Shown: positions 41,601 through 56,600, numbered from the stretch's first letter. The stretch: DNA of 64,000 nucleotides from Pipra filicauda (GCF_003945595.2 NW_024104421.1:9548001-9612000); one strand, 5' to 3'. The notes: generated from the letters alone by a model not told the origin. Translations and numbers: made by a program.

Positions 41601-44600
41601 GGAAGCTGTATAGCCCTACCACTTCCTCAGCTTTCTGAACTTGCTCAGATTTCTGGTATGGTAAAATCCATTTCTTTAGACCAGAGAGATTCTGAGAGAC
41701 CCTCAGAAAGGGGCAATAGCAGCTTATCCTAGGGGTTCCTCCAAGAGTCTGGGATATCCAGACTTACAAAGTAGACAGCTTCCAGCTACACTAATTGTAA
41801 TTAATTTTACAGTTGTGTTTTTTAATCCTTAACTCATTAAAATACTAATGCTTTTGAGAACAGAATCATATTTTTCTACTTACTCACTGTGGCTGACAGG
41901 GTACTAATCTCTTCTGGCACAAAACAGCCAAATCCATTTTAATCTAGTGGTGGGCAATTCCCCATGTGCAGGAAGATCTGAGTGACACAGGTCATCCATA
42001 GTGACTCTGCCCTCACCCTTGTTCCCCTATACAGGATTCCTGAGCAAAATTAGTTATGGGAAAAGTCAGCTCCCTAGTGTGGCTATTAAGGCTGCTGAAA
42101 CAGCAATTCAGGATAATTTGAGGCAAAAACTATAGCAATGTTTGAGCTGATTTTATTCACACTTCAGAGAAGGTTCCCTCCCTGCTCTCAGGGTAATCCA
42201 CACAAATTCATTCTATGACTCACCCAGAGTCGGAGAAACAGTAGGAGTAACCACCTGAATAACAACCAGGACATTCTGTCACAGGAGGGGCTAGGTGGTA
42301 TTATACTCTAGACCTCCTGCAAGAGAGAAGGAGTAGGATCTGGGTGCAGAAAAAGTCAAGCTCGGGGAAAGCTTAAAATGGCCATTTAAACTAGAGAAGA
42401 ATGCAAAGGTCTCTTTTTTTGTTGCTTCATTAAAATGGGTGGAATTGGAAGATGGGAAGTTACTGAAAGTCAGTCCTGGATGAATTCTTACCTTCCATAC
42501 TAGAAACATCTTCTCAGCTTTCCCTCTTTAAACAATAAAATGTGTTAAATATCTGACACTAGTGAAGTCTGTGGCCTCCTAAATCAGGAGGACTCTGTGT
42601 TCTGAAAATGTTAGTTAATCCCTTTAAAACAGAGACAGATTAACCTGAAAAGCCAGTTAAGCACATTGGTTTAATCTGTGTCGTTGTCACTGTTCAGCTA
42701 TCAATGCCTGTGAGACCAGCAACGGTGGCTGTTCTGCCAAGGCAAAGTGCAGGAGAACAACGCCAGGCAACAGAGTCTGCGTCTGCAACGCTGGGTACAC
42801 CGGGGATGGAATAGTCTGCATCGGTAAGCGTGTGTGTGTCTCACATATTACACAGAGGAACACCACAGGAGTGAGTTTTCCTGCAGGTGGATGATCCTTC
42901 TTCCACTGTGATCCAGAAGTGCAGTTTCCCGACACTCTACAGGCTGATGCCAAAGGCACCTCTACCTGCCATGTGGCTGATACTACTTGGCAAACCACGC
43001 AACTGCAGCAGTGTGGTGTGACATCAAACGTTAAATGAGATCTACATCTCAGCAAGGCTAACCTCATCTTCACCAGCTTGATACACTCACACTCCTCTGA
43101 CCATCACAAACCTTAAGACTTTCAGACATTGTTGTACCACACATCCCCAGGTTTTAGAAATGCTGATGGCAGAGTTTTAGTCTTCACCCAGACAACTAAA
43201 GGCCTAGGCTGAGGTACTAAGCAGCTAAAGGAATGAATTTTACTGATTCACAGTTGTCCTAAACCTGCGTTCCTGCTATGCTTTATTTAAAAATTCTCCC
43301 TTCTTGGGTTTTCAGAAGTCAATCTTTCTTTATTACACTGTCTATGTTTTATAAAGAAATCAACCCTTGTCTGGAGAACAACGGTGGATGTGATAGAAAT
43401 GCAGAATGCACACAGATTGGACCCAATCAAGTGAGTACTTTGTGAAGAAAAATAAGATTGGCCAAGTCTTACAATTGTGTAAAGAAAGATTTGCCCATCT
43501 TTGTTTTTAAGTAGAGAAGTGGATTTCAAACCAAAAATTCTCAAAAGTATATTTTTCTTTAAAAAGGTATTTGAGAGGGAGGGTGGGAAAACATGAAGAA
43601 ATTAATTTCATTAAAAGAAATCAAAACCTGCAGAGGAAAGCAGTGCTTTGCTATCTCAAGTAGTTGTTTTTCTCTTTTGGGAGGTTTTGATATGAAAACC
43701 TGTCAGTTTGAAAGTATTGCCAGATAATGTTTCTTTTATTGTTATAGAAACTCTCCATGGAGAAATTCCATTTTAGACTAGCCCTTCTCCCAGCATAGAT
43801 CAAACACATTCACAAGGAAACAACATGGCCTGACTCATAGTTCTTGCATAGGGGTTGCAGCATTCCTGCATCTGCTCACTCCTCTGCTGTTCTCATTCGC
43901 TCCTCTGTTTTGTCCCTTTTGTTTGCAAAAGTGCCACATACTCTCCAAAGAGAAAGTAGCATAAAAGAACAAGGGGACAAAGGAGAAGCAAATTGGTCAG
44001 GGTAAGCAGGTGACAGAGATTAGTGATTTTATTTCTCTAACAGTTTCAGAAGAAGCTGAACTCCCTGGTTCTAGCACTTCTTGTCATCTTCCTATAGTTT
44101 TATATCGGCTATTGGAATTCATATTCATATTGGCAGGACTGTAATCCTCCAGCGAGTACTGCACAACAGTATTTCTTCAGGAGCAAGGCAGGAAACAGAG
44201 ACCGGGAGTCAGAGGCCACCTCCTGACTTCCAGTTGTTCAGGGACAGAAGGGGCAACAACCCCATTAGCCCTTTTTGCCAGTCCAAACAAATAACTCTGT
44301 GCCTTGACTGTCATTTGTAAGCCAGTACATTTTCAGTGAAAGCAGAGAGCCATCTTCCCCACCCCTCTGGACAAGACAGGTGACGGTTACTTTCCTCCAT
44401 ACACCTTCGCTGGGGATAGAAGTAGTAGCTACAACATGTTTGTTTATTCCTCCTTACCCGTAAGGATGTAATTAACATCAGAGAAATAAACACATCCACC
44501 ACAAAATCCCAGCACTGCAAAGGTACAGTTGTAGCACAGAAACGTGTTTGCTTTCTCTAGGGCTGTCAGTCACCCAGAAGATACGTAAAACACTGTTATT

Positions 44601-47600
44601 GCACCACCTCACAGTTTTAATTCTGCTGCATATTAAACGTAAATCCTAAATTGAGAACCATTAAGTAGTGAATTGGAGAAGATAATTAATTTCTTTGCAA
44701 CTATGCTAATTTCTCATTTTTTTGATAATTGCAAGTACAAAATAGAGTAATCAGGACATAAGTGTCAGATGCATTCCCACTGGGAAGCTGCCAGTAACAT
44801 CAGGACATAATTCCAGGTGTGTTTTGAAGATACATTTCATCACAGCAGGGGAAGGAAAGAGACGAGTGGGGAACACCAACCTATGCAAATAAAATGAGGG
44901 AAACAAATTAAGGGTTTAGTCTGTTTTGCCAGCAAGACGATTATGTGCAGATGTCAAAGGGGTCATGTCAAATGACCAGGGCAGCAGAGAGGAAACCAGA
45001 AATGGATAGGCAAGGAAAGGACAGACGGAGCCTCTTGAAAACTGTTACTCCCCAGTCTCAGTCTCCGGTTGCTCATGCTGGCCAAGAAACTGCTGCAGGA
45101 GAGATGATGTACTTTCAGCTTAACAAATTGTACAGCATATCACTATTAAATGATTGAGGGGGAAAAAAAGCAAATTAAATATATGTGTGCTGAAAAGAAA
45201 TAATAATCAAGCATTTTTCCATGTATGCATGTTTTCTGGTTTTGTTTTGTAGGCAGTATGTAACTGCCTAAAGGGATATTCTGGAGATGGTAAAAGATGC
45301 ACATATATCAGTCTGTGTTCACAAGTAAGTATCCATTTAAGGTCTCATTATAATCCTTACACTTCTGGGGTTTGTATGCATTTTAACTAAGTCAGGTATG
45401 CTAAGAACCAACTTACATTAACTTTGCCAATCTATAAATATTCTTAGTTCAGTACATGCTTTAGTGCTGTTGCTATGATAGAAACTAAATATGCAGAAAG
45501 GGCTTTTCTTGGACCACAGCCCGGACGTAATACAAGTGAGGTCCTGGACTCATCATTAAGTCTTAGAAAAACTACTTAAAATCCAATCCAGAGAAACAGT
45601 ACCTAGTTTGTAGTGGTAAAACTTAAGTCATATCTTTTTTTGTCATTGCTAGAGTTCATACAAAAAGCCAACACAAACTGTTTCCATCCACAACACGCAA
45701 CCCAGGACATCCCCTGGCATTCTTCATTCTGTCCCTCACTTGTCATTGCAGGCTGAGAATTAGCCAGATTCATTTTGCACAAGCTACCTCACACACTGCA
45801 AACCACATATTTGCAAGCAACATGGTTCTCTGCACCAGCTGCATTACTCTGCTTCTTGGCAAGCTGTTGCAGGGACGTATCCACTCTCCTGCTGTGTACA
45901 TTAATCCTCTGTGCTTTAAGCACAGCAACAATAATTCTTGCCCTCCCAGCCTGGTCTGTCAGCAGGCTTGATCTAACCTTGAAAGGTTGCAGAGATGAAA
46001 GAGCAAGGGTAAAACCAGAAGCTGGAGGAAGGGGAATTTAAAGTTATGAGCCACTGCTCCCTATGATTTTGTATTCTTTTGCTTTTTCCTATGCCTCGTT
46101 CCAGCAGCTCTGCTTCCACTTGACTAATCAAGCCAGGCTAATTATGTATTTTAAAAAAAAGATAGTGTTGAGAAGCACCAATGTCAGACCAGAGGCTTAC
46201 CTGGTTTCATGGTGACCAAACTTCTGTGCAGCAAAGCTTCACAGGTAGCTAAGACACCCAGCAGTCTGTCTAAATCTAGACAAATACATAGCAAGCCCAC
46301 CCAAACCCACTGTTAACAGCCAGGCAGCTCTGTGACCTGTAAAGTCAGGCCCCACTGGTAGCTCCCAAAGGAGCTTCTGCTCCCACTTATGCCCCAACAG
46401 AAAGGATCCCTGAGATGACCAGCAACAGAAAAGGCACCATGAAACAAGCACAAAAAAAGAAAACAAGAGAGCTTCTCAATTTTTCCCAATTTGCTCTCAA
46501 GTGCAAGACAGAAGCTTATTTGCAAGCTGAGGTGCTAACTGGGGAGAATCTGCCTGTGACTGAGCAGAGCTCTGAGCCCCAGCATGCTGCTCCTGAATGA
46601 GGAACATCTCGCTTTAGCGCAGGGAACTTTCTGGAAGCAGGCAGATTGGTGAGATGCATCTGCTGCTCCAAGCCCAAGGTTGCACTGGCAGTGGACCCAA
46701 GGGACAGATAGGGTATGTTTTAGAGTCAAAGACCTGTAGCAGTTCCCTGTTCCAGTTGATCTGGGCCATCAGACAGACAGGGAACAACAGACAGTCCTGT
46801 GCTAATGCTCCTCCATAAATTCAGGCTCCTGGCACTGTTAAAGTGATTTACAACTATAAGTAGTTCCCTTTAGTGTAAGTCAATTCTGCTTTGGCAGAGC
46901 AGCTAAGACTCATCCCTAAGATCCAGAACGAGACTTGCAAGTAAATATTTTGCATCCTTATAGCATCATGAACTAAAGATATAAGGAGTGAACCAAAACT
47001 ATGTCCTCTGCATAAATGAGAGTTATTTGTTATAGACTTTAAATGCTCTATAGTGTTTGCAAGAAAGTATATGTCATCAAGTACCAGTAAGATGTGATTT
47101 CAAAAAGCTGTTGTGATTAAGTCTTTCTAAACTATAAAGTATGTAAATGGGGGGGAGGAAAGTGCTGAATTAGAACTGTTTTGTGCACCTGGCAACGAAG
47201 GAATTCTATATTTTAAAATTTGGTCTTACAAGAATAATGGAGGCTGCAGTGAATTTGCCATCTGTAATGACACTGAGCTGACGGAAAGGACCTGCACCTG
47301 CAAACCTAACTACATTGGGGATGGATTTATGTGCCGAGGCAATATCTTCCAGGTAAAGTGCTGCACTTTGCTCTTAGTTTCCTTCAGATAGTTACTTAAT
47401 ACAGTAGTTGAAACATGCCGTTTTTTCTTGGACAAATTTGTACCCCAGAATTTGAAATTATCCCAATCCAAGAAACAAGGAATAGGAACAGGATGCTGCA
47501 AGATAACTGCCTAAAACAAACAAACAAACAAAAACCCCAAAACAAATGAACAAAACAAAACAGACAAACAAAAAAAAAAAACAGAACACCGAACAACAAC

Positions 47601-50600
47601 GCAAAAAACCCAAACCCACACCAACAACAAACAAACAAACAAAAAAATCCCTGATGATCAATCATTATGACTGCAGTACCAGAGCAGTATTAGGGAGTTT
47701 TAGGTTTCAAAGCCTGCTATTTGACAGAGCAAGGTAAGAAAAGAACAGGAACAATATTTATTCCAAACCAGAAGTTCCTCTTCTTGTCTGAGTGGTGCAT
47801 TTGTTTTGCACTCCACAGATGTTACCTCATATATTCATCACTGTTACAGAGTCTTGTTCTCAATTGCAGGAACTTCTCAGGAACTCCAACACATCTAAGT
47901 TTTATTTCCACTTAGAGGTAAGAAAAGGTTGAGTGTTTTTTTCTTTTTTTTTCTTGCCTCAAGGGTGTAGATGGAAGGGGAACAGGCAAGAACCTGGCAG
48001 GTACCAACATCCTTCAGTATAATTGGGACTGGATTTGGATCTCCAGTCACTGATACTTGAGATGCTCTAATTAAAACTATTAGCTGTCACTAAAATCTAG
48101 AGTATTAATGATCAAGACCAAGATCCCAGGGAAATGTAGGACCTCCAGACCAGACATAAAACAGAAGCTTTTAACCATTCATAGTCTGAAGCAATAAAAT
48201 ACCACTCATTTACTAACTCTGCATTTCCAAACAGCAGTGTTTTCAGTTGCCTCTCCGAAACATCGCAGGATGCTGTGTGTTGTGAGAGGGCCAGTGTGCA
48301 CCACCAGCTCTCACTGCTTTCTGGAGACTGGCAGTAGCCATTCTGTGTTTACCCCAAGCCTCAGGGCAGCACAGACCTCTATACTGGCCTGCTAGCCTAA
48401 AGACTCATATTCCAGCTTCAGTTCTGTTATCATGGTAGACAGATGGCTTCCTCTCACTTTAGCAGAGATTTCTTACTTCAGCTTGTCAGTGGTCATTGCA
48501 AAGTGGCTGCAATACCCCAGGTCAGTTTGTACCCCTAAGAGTAATTAATCCACTCCTAGGTACGAGCAACCATGTATCAGCTAAATGCATATCCACACAA
48601 ATGCATGTTATCCACTCTCACCTTTCCCAATATGAAAGGGTTTTTTCATTTTTCCCTTGCACAGGAGGGAATAGCCCCCTCTGCCCACCCTGCGTTACTG
48701 TCTGTTGGGAGCTTTCCCTCTTCTGTTTGCTATTGCTAAGGAGACAGAGAACTTGGCTTTAAGCTGGAAGAGCAAAATCTTCCATTCCTGTGAGCAGAGG
48801 TGACAAATGGAGATAGGAATGAAAGTCCACATGAGAGTGTTTCTCTCACCCTTGCGTTGCAGGGAAGGGAACCCAACACATGGCAGCATTGGGGCTGCAG
48901 GCATCACCTCCCCATGACTGCATGGCATTAGGTGTATTAACTCATTACTGCTTTGTCCTCTTAAATTTGGCAGGCCTTGTCAATCAAAGATATCGCAGGC
49001 CCTGGCCCTTTCACTCTGTTTGTACCTCGCACAGACATACTGAACACCGACCCACGAGTAAGTAAAAGGGCCAAATGTTTTTGGTGAGGTGGGGTTCAGA
49101 AGCCTTGTTCAACTACTTCTCAACTCCTCCACTTTGCACTGTAGGTCAAGGACTGGATTGCCAAAGGAGTGATGGCTCAAGTCCTTCGGTACCATATGGT
49201 GGGTTGTGCCAATCTGTTGTACAACGACCTGACAAGAATCACAAACATCACCTCTCTCCAAGGTGACCTGATACACATCAGCTACTCTCAGGTAACTGAA
49301 CAGGAAGAGGCAGGGAACAGAATAGTTAAACAGCCTATTCTCATTCAGCTATTTTAAAAAACTTGAATGGTTCCCTTTCCTTCTCTGATGCACAAAAATC
49401 AATGGCATTCAAATAAGATTGCTTATTCAGTTGAAGTGTTCAGCACTTACCCAGCATGCCAAGAGTGGAGTTATATAACCCTTGCTTTTAAACATTATTT
49501 TATCCTCAGACTCTGGCTTTATGAGCATGATGAGACTTTGAAAAAGCAAAGGGACTTTTATTAAAGCTGAAACTGCTATTTGCTGCAAAGAAAAGATGGT
49601 CTGGAATCACTGTGTCAAAGCAACTCAGCATCAGCCTTACTGTCCCACAAGGTTCCAAAGAAAACATGTTTTTGTTGCCTTTCCAGAACTCACTGGTTTT
49701 GAACGACAAAGCTGAAATCATAGTCAGTGATGCTGTTGGCACAAATGGTGTGATCCATGTCATAAATCAAATTCTGGTCCCATCACATATGCAGGATTTT
49801 CCCCTCAAGAAGGTATGTACAGCCCATTGCCATTGTCAACCCAGGAGCTTTTCCACAGTTACTTTTCCACAGTTAGATATACAAATCACATAAGTCAGGA
49901 AAAAAGCAGTGATACTAAAAAGACCTTGTGCAAACACTAACACTGCTGCATAAATTAAATGTTTGTTACATTTAAAATTCACCAGAATTACAGATAAAGT
50001 AAGAATAGTATAAGAGGAACTTTTGCACAGGACTTTTACAGTGGCTTTGGTTATATAACAAAAAGTGACTTACAGGGAAAAGTAAGCTCATATCTTCTTT
50101 CTAAATATCCATATGGTGTAATTTTTAGATAAATTACTCACATTTCTTTCTTTGTAGGAAAGCCTTAAAATGGTTGCAGCCAAACATGGATACATCCTGT
50201 TCAGCAGTTTGCTAGAGGTAAGGACACCAGAAATGGGAGCTATTGGACAAAGGCTGCAAACTATATTTTTTAAAGACAAAAGCACACACATAGCACATGG
50301 CATCACTATCAGGATGCTGTTCAGAGGAGCAAAAGGTCTCACAACATGGTACACAGCAATCCTGGTCACCATGCAGTTCCTCTCCCACAGAGATGAGAGG
50401 ATATCACACAGACTCACAGCCACCTTTCCCCCCTTTGCTCAGCTCTGCCCTACTGTATATCGAATCACATGATCAAGGTTTGACCCAAGTATGACCTTCT
50501 GAACCCAAAGCTGGGCCATCAGACTGGTTTTCAGTGGGCAGTCCTCAGTGATGAAGCACTCCTGAGAATTCTGTCATATAACTCAACTTGGGCAGCTCAA

Positions 50601-53600
50601 TTTAGACACCTGTATTCTAAAGTCATGGTGTTTGCAGGCTGGTGACCAGGCACCCCACTGGCCATTGCATCCCAGTGATACTAGACATTCACCCCATAGG
50701 GTCAGTGCCATTTTAGATAGGGCATTAATCCTCCACCCCAATTTCTGATATGTTGCAGAAAAACAACCTGCTTGGGCTGATCTACGACCCTATTCACAAA
50801 CCCGTCACACTCTTCTGGCCCACAGACACAGCTATCCGTGGGCTCCCACAGGAGCAGCAGGACTTCCTCTTCAAGAAGTCCAACACTGACAAACTGGTGC
50901 AGTACCTCAAATTCCACATTGTCCGTGATGCTGCGGTAAGCCCTTGCTTTTTAGGAGCACTGCCAAGGCCAAGATGGGCAAGCCCAGACACCTGCATCTC
51001 CCCTGCTTCCTTCCCAGGTGTTGGCCTACCAGCTCCCCAGCTCTACCTCACTGAAGACCCTGCAAGGCTCCAACCTCAGTGTGAGCTGTGGGGATAACGG
51101 GGACATTGTAAGTGTTCGCTCTGCCAGCACATTTATCCCTCGCCCTTGATGCAGGATCCACTCATGCAGAGAGCACTGTGCCTTTCCACAGCCCCCAGAG
51201 AGGGTCAGAGGCACCAAAACTTCATTGTTCATCTCCAGTACGTGTCAACGGCCACACCAACAGATTCAGCAAACTAGATGGTCTGCAGGGCTCTCTGGAG
51301 CTGTCATTTGCTCTGATTCTATTTGTTCAAGACAGCTCTCAGCTACTATGAAACTGAAATACCAGCACATTTTAACTTCTACAATGAAATACCAATGGAA
51401 ACCCATTGAGATTAACCTGGCTTTGAACTCCATGAATGCAGCATCTGCATGCAAACTCTAGTTTGTAAGCACCTACAAATTAAGATTGCAGGCATGCACA
51501 TAGCCTGTTAAATCAGAACAACGTCACGTTTTAATCTGCAAATGTAGCAGATCATATCTGACAAGCATCTAAGCCCAAATATGCATAAGGTAAACCTGTG
51601 GACGTAGGGCTGGCATACTCTGTCCTCTTCAGCAAATTAAAAACATCATAGAATCATAGGATGGTTTGGGTTGGAAGAGACCTTAGAGATCATCTACTTC
51701 CAACACTCCTGCCATGAGTAGGGGGACCTTCCACTAGACCAGGTTGCTCAAAGCTCCATCCAACCTGGCCTTGAACACTTACACAAATGGGACATCCACA
51801 GCATCTCTGGTCAGCCTGATCCATTGCCTCATCAACCTCACAGTTAAGAATTTTTCCTCAATAGCTAATCTAAACCCACCTTCTTTCAGTTTGAAGCCAT
51901 CATCCCTTGTCCTATTACTACATGCCCTTCTAAAAAGCCCCTTTCCAACTCTCTTATAGCCACCCTTTAGGGACTGGAAGGTCTAGGGTCTCCCTGGAGC
52001 CTCCTCTTCTTCAGGCTGAAGAGCCTCAAGTCTTAGCCTCTCTTCATAAGAAAGATACTCCAGCCCTCTAATCATCTTCGTGGCCCTCCTCTGGATTTTC
52101 TCCAACAGGTCCACATCCGCCCTCTGTTTGGGGGCCCCAGAGCTGGACACAGTACTCCAGACACACATCTCTCATCTATGAGGTTATAGCATCCGGCTAT
52201 AAGAAGAGAGGTTGCAAAATTAGTTTCAAGCCCCTACAGCCTTCAATGCTACCTACAGTATAGTTTGACACACCAGCTTGCACCAAGAACTTTCCTGTAG
52301 GGGAAAGGTTATCCTCAACTCCCATTCAGGCTCTGGATTCAGCCTGGCCCCAAGAAAGAACAGTTCATGGCCTCTCATACCCCTCTCTCCCTATCCTGTC
52401 TCTCAGGGTGCCCTTTTCCTGAATGACAGACAGTGCAAAATAGTGCAGCGGCAGCTGGAGTTTGACGGGGGCATCGCCTACGGTATCAACTGCCTGCTGA
52501 TGGAACCCAGCCTGGGGGGACGCTGCGACAGCTTCTTCACTGTGGATTTCATGGTCAGCCCCCTTTTTGGTCTCCCACCCTGATAAAGACATAGCCCAAG
52601 GGCCAAACTTCTTCACAGAGACTGGGGTAACGCTGCAGTTCTGGCACTACTGAGAGTACGTCCCACCACTTCAGACTGGCTTCATGTGGTTAGAGCCGAG
52701 ATTATGAAGTGCAGCACTGCACCTGAGAGATAAACAACAGAAATTCTGCATCCACATTAAGCATACAGGACAAGCAGTTTCAGTTAAGACCACCTTAGCA
52801 AGCCCTGCCCTGTTTTCAATAAGAACAGAATCTTACATATGCAAGCAAAAATTTGAGCAAGGGCAAATCTTTTGATCGTGCTTTTAAATTAGTAGAAGTT
52901 CACACTCTGGATTTGTCCATAGAATTTACATTTACAAAGCTCCCTATTACAAAGGAACAATATTGCTGTCCCAACATCACAGGGTATGAATGACACAAGA
53001 TAAAGAACTACTTAGCCTGTGTCAGTCTCTGACATTTCTTGCTTTCTCAGAAATATTCTTTAACACACCTGAACAGGCACCATTAGAGTGGAGGAAGTTT
53101 CCTCTGTGAACTTTGATGAGTCCCACAAATGGAACATTTTAAAAGCCATTTTGAAACAATTTCAAGACCAAATGTTCTTCAGTTTAATTTGAATGTCTGA
53201 GAAAATTACCTAGAAGTAAAAAAATTTTCACCTAGTCAGTCTTAAAAAAAGCTTATTGGAATATATGTTTCAATTATAATACCAACAGTTGTGTGTATAC
53301 TATCTGCTCAAGTCGGCTTTTGTTTCACAATTTTGTTAAATGAAACTAAATTTTTTCTTCCAGAAGTTATATTCTGGTATCAAAACTACTTTCTTGTATT
53401 TTGTGGCACTAAATTATTGCATCTATTTTGTTGTCATTCTCCTCTCTTCTTTCTCCAGAGCTTTTTATGATCTTTTTCAAGTGTAATAAGCCTTACCTCT
53501 TCTCCACTCATATTTGCTGCTCTCAGAAAATGGATCTTTTTTGTCTATGTCAAATAGTCTTCCGTAGCCATTATTTTAATATGCTTTTTTCTCCTTTTCC

Positions 53601-56600
53601 ATTTTATACAACAGGGGCATTGTGTTAGCTGTTTCAGTAACTCCAAATGCCCTCCAGGGACAAAACCAAAGGTAACACATTCAAATCTTGCATGTAAGCT
53701 GTCTAATTTTTCTTCTCTGTACTTCATATAAGCAAACTAGAAAAATTTTCTTATCATAAATAAGTTAAAAGGTGCTGGTGATGGGGGATGCTTGTTGGTC
53801 TCACACAGCATCCACTGTAGCAAGCGCTTTGGTTGACATCAGAGCAGCCCCACCACTCTCATTAATGGTGCTTAACATGTCGGGAATCAAAGAGAAGGTG
53901 AGGGTGTCACACCTGCACCCTTCACACATCACATTTTGCTTCGATGTACATCAGAAAATGTGATTTAAAGAGGAAAAAAACAACCCCACACACAGCACTC
54001 ATTTTCCTGTGTTTCCCCCTTCCTCTCTCTGTGCTGGCACACGTGGTGCCCAGGAAGGAATCAGCTGGTGCACATATGAGTCCTATGGGCTGCGGAGGGA
54101 TGGTTGCCGTCGGAACTGCTCCATGGTCATCCACACAGCCAAGTGCTGCAAGGGCTACTTTGGACCAGACTGCCAAGGTAGGATTCCCACCTACACTGCT
54201 GGCCTGTGGCCTGCCCCAGTACAGCTGCATGAACTGAGAGAGCTGGGATAAGGGGCATGAGAGGGGACCAGCTGCACGATGGGGGAAGTTGGTTGCAAGA
54301 GCCGAAGAACACAGAGACTGTTATTGCTCCAAATAATCTGATTTCACATTTACGGCAAGTTTTAAAGTCCACGGTAGTAGCAAAGTGAACACTATAGAGA
54401 GTAAAGGCTGTCCTGCTATAACCAAGCCTAGAGAGACCTAATTAGTCACCAGCCAAAAGTCATTTATACACAGACAGACATGAGATTCACACATTTACAC
54501 TGGCACACACCTGAGGCACACTGCTTGATTGCTCAGCCACATGCAGGTGCACACACCAGCAGAATGAGCTCAGAAATTGTAGTTTTGAAGAGGTGTGAGA
54601 CAATTTGAGAGGCTTTATCTCAGCTGTTAGTTAGCAGACACTAACAAACTGCTCCTTCAACCCCCAGCCCTGCAGGGGAACAGTGCAGAGGCTCCCGCCA
54701 GGACACACAGGGTCAGGGTGCAAGTAAGAATCTCTGTTGGCAGACAGGTCCAGCGACATATAGTCCTGCCAGCTTGCTCTGTCCCAGTTTCACAGACAGA
54801 CACATACAGATCCCATGTAATTTTGGCCAGGCCAGCCTGACCTGTGCTTTGGGCTCACCCATACAGCATGTAGGCACATAGATATGCACAAGCAAGGCTC
54901 GAAATTGGTAGGGTCTGGGGAGTGCCATTCACAGATGGGTCTGACTGAGCAAGCAGCCAGATAACAGCATCCACGACCCAGGGCTGGAAGGGTCCTCGGC
55001 ACCTTACTGATAGGAGTTGTAAAAGTGTGTCAAGGAATTCAGAGCAAAAGGCTTGCAGTAGTCATAAGTGTCACAGCTGCTTTTACGTGCCTCACTGGAG
55101 ATGCGTTCAGAGGCATTTCCCTGCTCAATTATTTTTACAGAACAGTAAATAACCAACAGCGACAATGAATAAACACTTGAGCTAAAGAACCGCTTTTTCT
55201 TTTTTTTTTTTTCTTTTTAAACCTTTCAGCTTGCCCTGGTGGCTCAGAGACCCCATGCAACAACCATGGCTTCTGCAACGACGGGTACACAGGGACAGGA
55301 AAGTGCCACTGCAACAGGGGCTTCAACGGGACTTCATGTGAGCTGTGTTTGCCAGGCAGATACGGCTTCAACTGCAGACGTACGTTTAAGTTTCCTTTCC
55401 ATATCGATGCCCACATCAAGCCTAAACTATTTTGTCAGCAATGAGTTTCTAAGCAAGTCAAAAAATGCTTCCCACTTAACACCAACATTTTTCCTGGGTG
55501 CCTCCTCACATGGAGAGGTGGCACAAAGTCTCAGAAGGGAGGAGAAGGCAGGGGGTGCAGAGGCTGCGTAGCTGTCTCCGCACAGCACCTCCTACTCTTA
55601 CATGGTACGTAAGGAACAGGGAATAGAGGCAGAGCCTCCAGCAACAAATGTTTTTAACTACAGCACATCCTTCTCCCCCATCCACATAAAGCTTAAGACT
55701 TTTTAAGCATTTTAGTAATGTGGTTCCTCGAGGATTGCAGGAGGCCAAGGCCATGCACTACTTCTGCAGAGAAGAAAAAGGACACCAAGACAAAGGCAAT
55801 TTGTGAAGAGAGACAGTCAAGCAACTGCTCATATAATCCCCTTCTCTGTGGTTTTAAATGTAAAGTAGGTGGAAGCAGGATCAATATCACCCTTTAGACT
55901 TCAATGTTTTCCTGACATAAAGCCTTCAGATAAGACACTGTAACACTAAAGCTTCCACCCTAACCATGTACACCTGTACTTCTCCTGAGGCCCATAGGTT
56001 GGGGAGGTTACAGGCTAGATATTCTTCGGGTGTATGCAAGAAAACAACCTTGGACACCAATGTTCAAGATCATGCTCACCTACAATTTATCCAATTTATA
56101 GCACACCATAACAGAAACTGTATGAGCTGTTAGTCTGAAACCCAAATTTTCTAAGAAAATAGTTTTCTAGCCCCTTCTTTTTGATGTGTATTTATGTCAG
56201 CCAGAAATTAAGTAACCAGGTGAAAAGAAATGAAGCCAGCAAGAGAAGCTCCCTTTCAGCAGGACAGGTTTTCAAAAAATTAGTTCCACCAACCCCACAT
56301 CATTTTCTTCTTTAAACAACAATATTTCAGGAAGAAAGATAAGGCAAGAAAGGATACTACAGCATTACCTTATAAAGCAGAGAGACATCAATAATTCCTT
56401 AATGACTCAGCATATAAGTTATTGCAGGACCCAAAGAGTGGGGCAAAAAACATCACCTATAGATTAAATCACCCCCTCATGCCTCAGTTTGCAGGGCACA
56501 AGGAGTAACATCCCATATGTAAAAGGAATTCAAAAGCTTTTAGTCACAAAAATATCTAAAACCTTTAAAAAAAAAATACAGGTAACTTGTCCATGTTTTA

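Noticed and set aside
47396..47665. Cys/Phe-rich antisense frames resembling a membrane peptide
   Set aside because: Produced by the complement of the A-rich CAAA tract; simple-repeat artefact.
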